This document shows positions 17,745 to 26,018 of a DNA stretch of 64,000 bases, piece after piece. The first letter of the stretch is position 1. Every line of letters starts with the position of its first letter. The notes beneath the pieces are model-generated. The model saw only the letters and a list, made by a program, of their open reading frames with translations, ran no database searches and was not told where the DNA came from. Source of the DNA: Rikenellaceae bacterium (GTDB lineage: Bacteria > Bacteroidota > Bacteroidia > Bacteroidales > Rikenellaceae); contig JAJBUQ010000019.1 of the NCBI GenBank assembly GCA_020860245.1, positions 89,148-153,147 of the forward strand. The letters run 5' to 3'. A program made the translations under genes and the position numbers.

Positions 17745-17788
17745 AATAATGCAAATATAGTTTACATGTAAACTATATTTGCATTATT
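17745..17788. promoter_or_regulatory. Perfect 44-bp palindrome carrying the ubiD -7 box
   Basis: The two 22-nt arms (17745-17766 and 17767-17788) are exactly complementary with no loop. The core is ATAGTTTACA-TGTAAACTAT, so each arm carries TAAACTAT, the octamer duplicated before the Yellow-like gene. Position 17774-17781 reads TATATTTG, a perfect -7 box 46 bp before the ubiD ATG, and the mirror box points the other way. A regulator bound here would occlude the promoter. I read this as an operator/promoter, possibly also a cruciform. Confidence 0.7.
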
Positions 17789-17827
17789 TTTGTCTGTGTA
17801 GTAAAAATTACAAATAAAATATCAGCT

Positions 17828-19315
17828 ATGGAAAATAAAACGAACATCGAAATTAATGATCTGCGCAGCGCATTGGAATTACTTAAAACATTACCTCGCC
17901 AATATCATGAAACCGATATAGAAACCGATCCTAACGCCGATTTGGCAGGTGTCTATAAACAAATTGGAGCCGGAGGGACAGTCGAGCGTCCGACCCGCTT
18001 AGGACCGGCGATGATGTTTAACAATATCAAAGGATATCCCGGTTCCCGTGTACTTGTAGGGTTGATTGCCTCCCGGGAGAGGGTGGCCGCTATGTTGGGT
18101 GCGCCTGTCAAAGAATTAGGTAAATATATGGGGCAGGCGGTAAAAAATACGATCCAACCGATTATCGTAGATTCTTCTAAGGCCTTGTGTCAGGAGGTGG
18201 TGTATAAGGCGTCGGACGAAGGGTTCGATATAAGAAAAATTCTTCCTGCGCCAACGAATACACCACTCGACGCAGGACCTTATTTTTGCGAGGGATTGGT
18301 TTTAGGATCAGATCCCGATAATGGACACACGGATGTAACGATCCACAGGCTGTGTGTGCAGGGCAAAGATGAGATATCGATATTCTTTGCTCTCGGAAGG
18401 CATATAGATATGTTCAGACAGAAGGCGGAGAACGCAGGGAAACCATTACCGGTGACTGTTAATATGGGTCTTGACCCTGCGATACATATAGGAGCTTGTT
18501 TCGAGGCTCCGACTACCCCGCTCGGATTCGACGAACTCTCAATCGCCGGAGGGTTGAGGGGTAAGCCGGTAGAACTCGTGAATGCTCTTACGGTAGATCA
18601 GAAGTCGATAGCCCGTGCCGAGATAGTTATAGAGGGAGAGATTCTCCCAAATGTCAGGATGGAAGAGGATCAGAACACCAAGACCGGATATGCCATGCCC
18701 GAGTTCCCCGGATATAACGGAGAGGCCAATCCTTCACTGCCGGTTCTTAAAGTCAAAGCTGTGACTATGCGTAAGAATGCGATACTCCAGACTCTCGTGG
18801 GGCCAGGAGAAGAGCACGTTAATCTTGCAGGTATTCCGACTGAGGCGAGTATTTATAATGCTGTCGAGGCAGCGATGCCCGGATTACTTCAGAATGTTTA
18901 TGCACACCCTTCCGGAGGAGGTAAGTTCCTGTCGATATTGCAGGTAAAAAAGAATTCGGAGAGAGATCAGGGGCGTGAACGCCAGGCTGCTTTAATGGCA
19001 TTCGGAGTTTATTCGGAGTTGAAACAAGTCATTCTTGTGGACGAAGACGTCGATATCTTCGATACTAACGATGTGCTTTGGGCAATGACCACGAGATATC
19101 AAGGAGATATCAGCACTGTATTTATTCCCGGAGTGCGGTGTCACCAGCTCGACCCCTCCCAGGATCCTTCGTTCGATCCCAAAATCCTTGCGCACGGAAT
19201 AAGTACGAAAACGATATTCGACTGTACAGTGCCGTATAAACTTAAAAATAAATTTATAAGGGCTAAGTTCAAAGAGATAGACGCGTCCCCTTATATGCCG
19301 GACTGGATGAAATAA
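17828..19315 (+). CDS. ubiD: UbiD family decarboxylase, closest in appearance to gallate/hydroxybenzoate decarboxylases
   Basis: The 495-residue protein shows the UbiD prenylated-FMN fold: YHETDIETDPNADLAGVY near residue 27, GPAMMFNNIKGYPG near residue 59, TIHRLCV near residue 174 (Arg of the E-R-E network) and EIVIEGEILP near residue 260 (the Glu side of that network). From memory it resembles the lactobacillus gallate decarboxylase LpdC along its length, including the APTNTPLDAGPY and LVDEDVDIFD segments, more than the ubiquinone enzyme. It would decarboxylate an aromatic or unsaturated acid in the cytoplasm using prenyl-FMN from the adjacent UbiX. The substrate (gallate, protocatechuate or similar) is inferred. 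Confidence 0.8.
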   Translation: MENKTNIEINDLRSALELLKTLPRQYHETDIETDPNADLAGVYKQIGAGGTVERPTRLGPAMMFNNIKGYPGSRVLVGLIASRERVAAMLGAPVKELGKYMGQAVKNTIQPIIVDSSKALCQEVVYKASDEGFDIRKILPAPTNTPLDAGPYFCEGLVLGSDPDNGHTDVTIHRLCVQGKDEISIFFALGRHIDMFRQKAENAGKPLPVTVNMGLDPAIHIGACFEAPTTPLGFDELSIAGGLRGKPVELVNALTVDQKSIARAEIVIEGEILPNVRMEEDQNTKTGYAMPEFPGYNGEANPSLPVLKVKAVTMRKNAILQTLVGPGEEHVNLAGIPTEASIYNAVEAAMPGLLQNVYAHPSGGGKFLSILQVKKNSERDQGRERQAALMAFGVYSELKQVILVDEDVDIFDTNDVLWAMTTRYQGDISTVFIPGVRCHQLDPSQDPSFDPKILAHGISTKTIFDCTVPYKLKNKFIRAKFKEIDASPYMPDWMK

Positions 19316-19327
19316 TTGTGAATATGC

Positions 19328-19335
19328 TATCTTTG
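19328..19335 (+). promoter_or_regulatory. Possible -7 box for ubiX
   Basis: TATCTTTG matches TAnnTTTG, 17 bp before the ubiX ATG in a 36-bp gap. No -33 is seen, so ubiX may simply be co-transcribed with ubiD. Confidence 0.25.
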
Positions 19336-19351
19336 GAAAAATTATATCCTT

Positions 19352-19909
19352 ATGGATAATAGAATTATAATAGGTATAACAGGCGCTACCGGTATCCAAT
19401 ACGGGCTCAAGGCTCTGGAGGTGCTTAGAAATACGGATGCGGAGACCCATTTGATTGTCAGCAGGTCTGCGGAAACCGTAATCGGAATGGAGATGAGAAT
19501 CGACAGGGAGTATCTCTGTTTCCTTGCCGATGTCGTATATTCCGCAGACGATATAGGCGCTGCAGTCGCCAGCGGATCATATAAAACTCGCGGAATGCTG
19601 ATCGCCCCGTGTACCGTGAAGACGATGGCGGAGATTGCCTCCGGTGTGTCAGGAAGCCTTCTGACCCGTGCTGCGGATGTCGTTCTAAAGGAACGTAGAA
19701 GACTGGTCCTTATGGTGCGGGAGACTCCGCTTCATTTGGGGCACCTGCGCAATATGACTTCCGTAACAGAGATGGGGGGAATAATAATGCCTCCCGTTCC
19801 GTCATTTTATACACAGCCTGAAACGATAGACGATATCGTAACTCACTCGGTTGTGCGTGCCCTCGATCTCTTCGGATTCGATATAGGTATTCCCAGATGG
19901 AAGCAGTAA
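19352..19909 (+). CDS. ubiX: UbiX-type flavin prenyltransferase
   Basis: The 185-residue protein has the full UbiX signature: GITGATGIQYGLKALEVL at residues 8-25, IVSRSAETVI near residue 38, IAPCTVKTMAEIASG near residue 86 and RETPLHLGHLRNM near residue 124. UbiX joins a prenyl group from dimethylallyl phosphate to FMN to make the UbiD cofactor. It sits 36 bp after ubiD on the same strand, the expected partnership (compare lpdB with lpdC). A strong hairpin starts inside its stop codon. The family assignment is secure; which aromatic acid the pair serves is not. Confidence 0.9.
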   Translation: MDNRIIIGITGATGIQYGLKALEVLRNTDAETHLIVSRSAETVIGMEMRIDREYLCFLADVVYSADDIGAAVASGSYKTRGMLIAPCTVKTMAEIASGVSGSLLTRAADVVLKERRRLVLMVRETPLHLGHLRNMTSVTEMGGIIMPPVPSFYTQPETIDDIVTHSVVRALDLFGFDIGIPRWKQ

Positions 19910-19945
19910 TAATAACCCCGGTCTCAAAGACTGGGGTTATTATTA
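19907..19945. terminator. Strong terminator after ubiX
   Basis: An 18-bp stem with one G-T wobble and a 3-nt loop, beginning at the ubiX stop codon, AT-rich on both flanks. Confidence 0.75.
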
Positions 19946-20021
19946 ATATTGATTTTTAACAAATGTTTCTTATTTTCGCCTGATTAACAGTCTATATTTT
20001 TAGCCATAGAAATAAAAGAGG

Positions 20022-21290
20022 ATGAGTGTAGAAGATTTTTTATATAAAATAGGAGTGGAATCGGAATCTATTCATCCTATTCTCTCTGCTTTAGTAACGC
20101 TGATCGTCGCCGTATTGCTCGGATGGCTGGTTTATATTATTGCGAAAAACTGGCTCTCCAAAATAGTATTCAAGGTAGCTGGAAAGACCCCTACGAAATG
20201 GGACGATTTAATGTTCGATAAAAAATTCTTTAACAGGCTGGCTCTGTTACTTATGCCCATTGTTATCCGTGTAGGTATCTCTGGAATAAGATGGGAATAT
20301 TTTAATTTTATTCCCAAACTGGTGGCTGTCTGGATTATCGTCGCCTCCGTACTTCTTGTGTCTGCCGTTTTCGACGGTATAAACCGAATTTACGAGAGTT
20401 ATCCTGTCTCGAAAAATAAACCTATAAAGGTATTCATTCAGGTAATTATGATCTTTATTTACTGCGTAGCGATAATAGGAATTGTTCAGACATTGACCGG
20501 AGCGGATCTTAACGGATTATACGCAGGACTTACGGCGTTTGCTGCGGTACTGATGTTGATATTCAAAGATTCTATTCTGGGCTTTGTGGCAGGAATACAG
20601 CTAACGGCAAATAATATGGTACACATCGGAGACTGGATAGAGATGCCGGGCAATCATGCCGACGGATTTGTTCAAGAAATAAACCTGACTACGGTTAAGG
20701 TGCAGAACTGGGACAAAACCATAACCACCGTTCCGACTTATAAACTGGTGTCCGAAGCATTCACCAACTGGAAAGGGATGTTCGAATCTGAAGGAAGACG
20801 AATAAAAAGATCTGTATATATCGATGTCAATTCGATACATTATCTTTCAGAGAAGGAGATCGAAGGTCTTAAACAATCGAAATTTCTTAACGAATATATC
20901 GAGAAAAAATTAAAAGACATCGAACGATATAATGCCGCTCACGGTACCGATATCGATAAAAGGAATCTGACGAATATCGGAACCTTCAGAGAATATCTGG
21001 AGGCGTGGATAAATAATAATCCCGATATCAATCACGGAATGATACATCTTGTGCGTCAATTACAACCCGGACCTACCGGACTGCCGGTCGAGATATATTG
21101 TTTCTCTGCTAAACAGAGCTGGGTGGATTACGAGAGGATTCAGGCGGATGTATTCGACCATATCTTTGCAGTGATGCCATTGTTCGGTTTAAGGACATTT
21201 CAATATCCTGTAAATTTTATCCATAACGGTATGACCGCTGAGCAGAGCAGCTCGAAGCCTCTGCGGGAAACAGAATTTTACCCATCGTAA
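20022..21290 (+). CDS. MscS/YbdG family mechanosensitive channel
   Basis: The 422-residue protein has four to five hydrophobic helices in its first half (about residues 18-45, 70-88, 100-120, 135-155, 165-190). The MscS pore/beta-domain junction is recognisable as FKDSILGFVAGIQL near residue 185, and VHIGDWIEMPGNHADGFVQEI near residue 206 is typical of the larger YbdG-like branch. The soluble C-terminal domain is as in miniconductance channels. It gates on membrane tension in hypo-osmotic shock. Monocistronic, with a terminator well downstream at 21487-21516. Confidence 0.85.
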   Translation: MSVEDFLYKIGVESESIHPILSALVTLIVAVLLGWLVYIIAKNWLSKIVFKVAGKTPTKWDDLMFDKKFFNRLALLLMPIVIRVGISGIRWEYFNFIPKLVAVWIIVASVLLVSAVFDGINRIYESYPVSKNKPIKVFIQVIMIFIYCVAIIGIVQTLTGADLNGLYAGLTAFAAVLMLIFKDSILGFVAGIQLTANNMVHIGDWIEMPGNHADGFVQEINLTTVKVQNWDKTITTVPTYKLVSEAFTNWKGMFESEGRRIKRSVYIDVNSIHYLSEKEIEGLKQSKFLNEYIEKKLKDIERYNAAHGTDIDKRNLTNIGTFREYLEAWINNNPDINHGMIHLVRQLQPGPTGLPVEIYCFSAKQSWVDYERIQADVFDHIFAVMPLFGLRTFQYPVNFIHNGMTAEQSSSKPLRETEFYPS

Positions 21291-21597
21291 AAGTGTCGGT
21301 AAATGCAGATTAGTTAAAATTTAATTAAAATATAGTCGATAATCGGGAATTCAAACATTTTTCACATATCTTTATTTAGAAAATAAACCGTAGTTTTTCG
21401 AATTAGGAGAAAAATTATCAGTTTATTAATTTAATTCGGAATATTTATTCCCTTAAAAGACAGCTGGCATAAACTTCAAATATGAAAAAGGGCACGAATT
21501 AATATCCGTGCCCTTTGATTTATTACAGAAAAAATCTCAAGAAGCGTGATTTTTTTTATCTTTACCACGTTATATATAATCATCTAATCCGAACTTC
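21291..21597. other. 307-bp intergenic region with a terminator
   Basis: Apart from the hairpin at 21487-21516 I see no gene. A near -7 box (TATCTTTA, 7 of 8 matches) around 21556-21563 may serve the MORN-repeat gene. Confidence 0.4.
21487..21516. terminator. Hairpin between mscS and the MORN gene
   Basis: AAAGGGCACG / CGTGCCCTTT, perfect 10-bp arms, 10-nt loop. It is 196 bp past the mscS stop, which is far for that gene's terminator. Confidence 0.55.
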
Positions 21598-22629
21598 ATG
21601 AGAAAATTATTGTTTTCGACCTTGCTTTCGATATGCTTACTCAATGTTAGCGCCCAGAATGAAATTGTTATAGAAAAAATTACCGTAATCAACTATGGCG
21701 ACGGGAGATTTTATTTTACGGAGACCGATACCGAGAATGCCCTTCAGGGGGAGCGCAGAATAATAGACGGATATAATTCCGCATATATTCTGGCCGAATT
21801 CAAGGACGGATTTTATAATGGCACTTATAAAGAATACCATAATAATAACCTGATTACCGAAGGAAATTACACTAACGGAGTCCCTGACGGAATGTTCAAG
21901 GATTATTATCCCGACGGCGAGACATTAAAAACTGAGCGTCCGATAACTAACGGTAAGGTAAACGGACTTGTGAGAAATTTTCGTACAGACGATGGTGTCG
22001 AATCGGAAAAATCATATAAGAACGGTGTTGAAGACGGAATAGACCGTCTGTACAACAGCGAAGGAGTAATGGTCCGCGACTGTAATTATAAGGACGGCAA
22101 GCCGGAAGGCAGACAGGACGAATATTTTACCAGTAATAGAGATAATTACAGAAAAATAAGTAATTACAAGGACGGTTTATTGACCGGAGAATATTCAGAA
22201 ACACTTGATAACGGAGTTGTGAGGCTGGAGGGCAATTATGTCGAAGGACAGAAAGACGGTAAATGGACTGTGCGCCGAAAAGAAGGGATTCCTGAAAAAG
22301 AGGAGAACTACAAAGCTGGCAAACTCGACGGAATATCCATAACTTATTATACTGACGGTACCGTCGAAAAAGAACAGAGCTATAAAGAGGGTAAGTTGGA
22401 CGGAGTGTCTAAAACATACCATTGGGATACTGGTAAACTTAAGACCGAATACACTTACAAAGAGGGCAAAAAAGAGGGTCCGTATAAGATCTGTTATGAC
22501 GATGACAGCGTAAGAGAGGAAGGCGAGTGTGAGAATGATACGGATGTGTTAAGGCGGAAGTACCGTCAGGATGGCACCATGACCGATCAGCAGAGAAGGA
22601 CTCGTACGGGGTGGGAGACCGTAGGATAA
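21598..22629 (+). CDS. Secreted MORN-variant (YwqK-like) repeat protein
   Basis: The 343-residue protein has a signal peptide (cleavage probably after LLNVSA, near residue 19). About ten repeats of 20-24 residues follow, built around N/YKDGKxDGxxxxYxxDG, for example YKDGKPEGR, YKAGKLDGI and YKEGKLDGV. These are MORN-variant repeats of the kind in YwqK-like proteins, common as secreted proteins in Bacteroidota. The function is unknown; they may bind peptidoglycan or glycans, or be immunity-type proteins, but nothing here decides. It stands alone on the plus strand. Confidence 0.75.
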   Translation: MRKLLFSTLLSICLLNVSAQNEIVIEKITVINYGDGRFYFTETDTENALQGERRIIDGYNSAYILAEFKDGFYNGTYKEYHNNNLITEGNYTNGVPDGMFKDYYPDGETLKTERPITNGKVNGLVRNFRTDDGVESEKSYKNGVEDGIDRLYNSEGVMVRDCNYKDGKPEGRQDEYFTSNRDNYRKISNYKDGLLTGEYSETLDNGVVRLEGNYVEGQKDGKWTVRRKEGIPEKEENYKAGKLDGISITYYTDGTVEKEQSYKEGKLDGVSKTYHWDTGKLKTEYTYKEGKKEGPYKICYDDDSVREEGECENDTDVLRRKYRQDGTMTDQQRRTRTGWETVG

Positions 22630-22943
22630 CCGATACATGGTAACGGATTGACGGATAGAGGTTTCATTCTACTAAAATTATCGGTCTTCATCGCGTGAAC
22701 CTTGAGTCGCGGATTGCCGGTTAATCTGTCGTTCTAATAAGGCAAAGTTCCCTATTTCTCCGGATTTTTACCGTAAAAGATTCCGTTTTTTCCCATTTTT
22801 GCTGTTTTATTTTGGCATAAAATATGTTTTTTAATAAAATTAATCCGTATCAAGGTGTCAAATCTTCTTAGAAACCGGCGGAGTGGATTGAGTACAAGAA
22901 GAGTTTCTTAATTAAAGTCGTTATATTGAAAAAAAATCAGGTT
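22630..22943. other. Intergenic region upstream of the phytoene-synthase-like gene
   Basis: About 310 bp, AT-rich, with no clear promoter box, hairpin or small gene. It includes an optional TTG-started extension (from 22926) of the next frame. Confidence 0.4.
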
Positions 22944-23774
22944 ATGGATAAGAAATATAACGATTTATCGTATAGCATAAGCCGGATTATAACTGTTAAA
23001 TACAGTACCTCTTTTTCCATAGGAGTCAAATGTCTCGGACGCGATATACGCAATGCCGTATATGCTATATACGGTTTTATCCGTCTTGCGGACGAAATTG
23101 TCGATTCATTCCATGGTTATGACAGGAGGGCATTACTGGCAGAGTTCGAAAAAGATTATCGTATAGCGCTTGAAAGGGGAATAAGCCCTAATCCGGTAAT
23201 AAATGCGTTTCAGGATACCGTCCGTAATTTTAACATAGACCATCGTTATGTAGATTCGTTCCTGGAGAGTATGAAAATGGATCTTAGGGAAGGAATTTAT
23301 GACCATGAAAAACTGACACGGTATATATATGGTTCCGCAGAAGTTGTGGGACTGATGTGTCTTAAGGTTTTCGTCAGGGGAAACGAAGATCAGTTTAAAG
23401 CTATGGAACCTTATGCCAGACGTCTCGGAGCTGCGTTTCAGAAGATAAATTTTCTGAGGGATCTGCACGATGATACTCAGAGTCTGCATAGAATATATTT
23501 CCCGGTCTTACGAAATGAAGACCTTAACGAGAAAAATAAAATGCTTATATTGGAAGATCTGTATGAAGACTTCAGGGAAGCGGAGAAGGGGATAAAAAAA
23601 CTGCCGCGGTGTGCCAAAATGGGAGTATATACCGCATATCTTTATTATCTGTCCCTTGCCAAAGCGATCGAAGACACTCCAGCCGGAATACTGATGTCCA
23701 GAAGGATAAGAGTATCTAATAAGAAAAAAGTTTTGTTATTAGGCAAGGCTTGTATACGTTATAAATTTATATAA
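22944..23774 (+). CDS. crtB: Phytoene/squalene synthase family protein
   Basis: I start at ATG 22944 (MDKKYNDLSYSISR); a TTG at 22926 is possible. The roughly 276-residue protein has both Asp-rich motifs that bind prenyl diphosphate: RLADEIVDS (first) and NFLRDLHDDTQS (second), plus the YIYGSAEVVGLMCLKVF helix between them. These enzymes join two prenyl diphosphates head to head (GGPP to phytoene, or FPP to squalene/dehydrosqualene) at the membrane surface. idi follows after 2 bp, which supports an isoprenoid or carotenoid role. No desaturase (CrtI) or cyclase is in the window, so the end product is open. Confidence 0.8.
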   Translation: MDKKYNDLSYSISRIITVKYSTSFSIGVKCLGRDIRNAVYAIYGFIRLADEIVDSFHGYDRRALLAEFEKDYRIALERGISPNPVINAFQDTVRNFNIDHRYVDSFLESMKMDLREGIYDHEKLTRYIYGSAEVVGLMCLKVFVRGNEDQFKAMEPYARRLGAAFQKINFLRDLHDDTQSLHRIYFPVLRNEDLNEKNKMLILEDLYEDFREAEKGIKKLPRCAKMGVYTAYLYYLSLAKAIEDTPAGILMSRRIRVSNKKKVLLLGKACIRYKFI

Positions 23775-23776
23775 AA

Positions 23777-24301
23777 ATGGTAATACTCGTAGACGATCAT
23801 AATAGTCCCAAGGGGGAAATCGAGAAGATGGAAGCCCATCGTAAAGGATTACTTCACAGGGCATTTTCAGTCCTGATATTCAATGAAAATGGAGAATTGC
23901 TCCTTCAAAGAAGAGCTTTGGATAAATATCATTCCGGCGGATTATGGACAAATACCTGCTGTAGTCATCCATTACCCGGAGAATCTACGGAAACTGCTGC
24001 AATGAGGCGCCTGTCTGAGGAGATGGGTATGGTTGCAGATCTGGAATTCAGCGGTTCATTCATTTACAGGGCTGCGCTGGATAATGGTTTGATTGAACAC
24101 GAATATGACCATATTTATACCGGAGTATCGGATGACCTCCCGAATCCCGACCCGGCGGAAGTCGCCGAGTTTATGTATTTGGGAATCCCGGAACTTTTAA
24201 TCTCTATATCCGAAGAGCCATGGAGATACACTGAATGGTTTAAAATCATTTGTGCCGGATATCTGGAAATGCAGCTCGAACCTGCGAGTATTTACCGATA
24301 A
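23777..24301 (+). CDS. idi: Isopentenyl-diphosphate delta-isomerase, type 1
   Basis: The 174-residue Nudix-fold enzyme has LLLQRRALDKYHSGGLWTN near residue 36, the catalytic Cys in TNTCCSHPLPGE, a Nudix-like helix AAMRRLSEEMGM and an HEYDHIYTG segment with the metal-binding Glu/His. It interconverts IPP and DMAPP in the cytoplasm. It is coupled to the phytoene-synthase-like gene (2 bp gap), so the pair likely feeds a C30/C40 isoprenoid. Two hairpins lie just downstream, facing a convergent gene. Confidence 0.9.
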   Translation: MVILVDDHNSPKGEIEKMEAHRKGLLHRAFSVLIFNENGELLLQRRALDKYHSGGLWTNTCCSHPLPGESTETAAMRRLSEEMGMVADLEFSGSFIYRAALDNGLIEHEYDHIYTGVSDDLPNPDPAEVAEFMYLGIPELLISISEEPWRYTEWFKIICAGYLEMQLEPASIYR

Positions 24302-24325
24302 TAGAATATAGATTTTATCCGGACC

Positions 24326-24360
24326 TTATCCTAAAACAGGATAATCAATAACGATTATTG
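24326..24360. terminator. Tandem hairpins between convergent genes
   Basis: TTATCCT / AGGATAA (5-nt loop) followed by CAATAA / TTATTG (3-nt loop) and then TTTCTCTT. It sits between idi (+) and the metallo-hydrolase (-). Confidence 0.5.
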
Positions 24361-24377
24361 TTTCTCTTCCCGCTGTC

Positions 24378-25523
24378 TTATTCAAGTTCTTCCCACCAGT
24401 TTGAAAATTTCTGTGTACTGTCGTGGATTCTGACAACTTCGCCGATTCTCGGAGTAAGAAGATTTAACCGATTTTTTTCAGCGTAGGCAGCGATATTTCT
24501 CATCGGTTCATTCCATGGATGATTGGAGAGTGCGTATTTGGAATTATGGACCGTGATGATTTTATCCGGACCGAGGTCTTCGATCGCCGTAATAAGATCT
24601 TCGGGCATGAGATGTATGTATCTCCAGTTCTCATTATATTGCCCGTTCTCCATAATTGCCAGATCTATGGTCCCGAAGTTGTTGGCAATATCCTTAAAAT
24701 GATAATCGTATCCTCCGTCGCCGCCGATATATACTCTTTGATTCGGAGTCTCTAACATGAATGAAGCCCACAAGGTTCGGTTGCGTTTGAAACCTCTTCC
24801 GGAAAAATGCCGCGCGGGAAGACAATAAACGGTAAAGTTTTTATCTAAAAGTTTACTTTCGTTCCAATCCATTTCAACCAATTTATCGTTATCGTACCCC
24901 CAACGCTCGAAATGGCCGCCTACACCGATAGGGCAGACGACTCTGCCGATTCTTGTTTTAAGTTCTTTCACGGTCTTGTAATCCAAATGATCCCAGTGAT
25001 CGTGTGTGACGATAAGATAGTCTAAGTCGGGTATATCGGAAGGTTCATATATATTTGTGCCGTTGAACGGCCTATTGAAGAATCTTACTGGCGATGCGGC
25101 ATAAAAAACAGGGTCTACTAAAATTTTTTTACCTTCCAACTGAATATAATAAGAACTGTGTCCAAGCCATACCATAACATCTTCACCTTGATCAAGAGAC
25201 ATAAGATCGGTTTTAACGACGGGAATCTCATTCTTCGGACGTAGGTTTGTCCCCTTGTGGAAAAGAAATTCGAACAATAGTCCGAAAAAACTCTTGTCTG
25301 AAGTTAAAGAAGGGGTTTGGCTGAGATTGTGGAAGCTGTTGTTACTGTAATTGGGGGAATTCTGAATTCTCTCCAGACGTTCTCCGCGCGGTAAACGTCC
25401 GAAACGCGGCAGGTTCATAAATGCAGCAATTCCTATCACTGCTATTATTATTATCGATAGAAGTATCCACATAAATTTCATCCAATTTTTTCCCCTTGTT
25501 CTTATCATATCGTATTTAAACAA
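24378..25523 (-). CDS. Membrane-anchored metallo-beta-lactamase-fold hydrolase (NAPE-PLD/UlaG-like)
   Basis: The 381-residue protein has an N-terminal membrane helix (about residues 17-35) and then a metallo-beta-lactamase fold: VWLGHSSYYIQLEGKKILVD near residue 118, the metal motif THDHWDHLD near residue 172, CLPARHFSGR near residue 235, and GGDGGYDYHF near residue 265. The WLGHSS and ARH-x-S-x-R pattern is typical of NAPE-PLD-like and UlaG-like phosphodiesterases or lactonases. With its membrane anchor it may act on a phospholipid-type substrate, though this is not shown. A monocistronic minus-strand gene. Confidence 0.8.
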   Translation of the reverse strand: MFKYDMIRTRGKNWMKFMWILLSIIIIAVIGIAAFMNLPRFGRLPRGERLERIQNSPNYSNNSFHNLSQTPSLTSDKSFFGLLFEFLFHKGTNLRPKNEIPVVKTDLMSLDQGEDVMVWLGHSSYYIQLEGKKILVDPVFYAASPVRFFNRPFNGTNIYEPSDIPDLDYLIVTHDHWDHLDYKTVKELKTRIGRVVCPIGVGGHFERWGYDNDKLVEMDWNESKLLDKNFTVYCLPARHFSGRGFKRNRTLWASFMLETPNQRVYIGGDGGYDYHFKDIANNFGTIDLAIMENGQYNENWRYIHLMPEDLITAIEDLGPDKIITVHNSKYALSNHPWNEPMRNIAAYAEKNRLNLLTPRIGEVVRIHDSTQKFSNWWEELE

Positions 25524-26018
25524 ATCTTGAGCCCTATCGCGGAAGGCAAAGATAAAGAATAAGATCCATATATAAATTATTTCTTTGAAACTATAGATCT
25601 CCCATCTTTTTACACCAATTGTCTCTTCAAGTTATATCGCCAATAATCAGGATTTTATGGTTTTATTTGCTTCTTTTGTTGTGTATATCGTAATTATTAA
25701 TATGGTAAAATTGCATAAAAAGAGCTTTTGTTCTTTTTTAATGTTTAAAAAGTTGTTATATTTGTGTCAAAATTACTTAAAAAGTAACTTTCTTTCTTTT
25801 TAATTGGTTATATCACAATATTTTCATATTTAATACGCTTATTAGAAACTTGGACGATCACTTCCAAATCAAGCGCTCAAATCAAGATAAAAATCTTATA
25901 GTCTCTTATTGTTAGATAATATCGTTTGTAGAGTAATAATATAAATAATTCAATATCATACACGTGTTTTATGTCTAATTCACAATTCACTTATTTACTA
26001 ATTCAAACCATTTAGATT
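25524..26018. other. 495-bp AT-rich leader region of the plus-strand fimbrial operon
   Basis: It has no gene. It carries the -7 box and dyad described at 25757-25787, leaving an untranslated leader of about 250 nt. I looked for paired inverted repeats flanking the promoter (an invertible switch) and found none that convince. Confidence 0.5.
25757..25787 (+). promoter_or_regulatory. -7 box with an overlapping dyad before the fimbrial operon
   Basis: TATATTTG (25757-25764) is a perfect -7 box. A dyad TTACTT-AAA-AAGTAA (25773-25787) lies where transcription would begin, a good place for a repressor. No TTTG -33 at proper spacing. Confidence 0.45.

Noticed and set aside
25524..26018. Invertible promoter controlling fimbriae
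   Set aside because: No pair of inverted repeats brackets the promoter, and there is no recombinase gene close by; the dyad at 25773-25787 is too compact.
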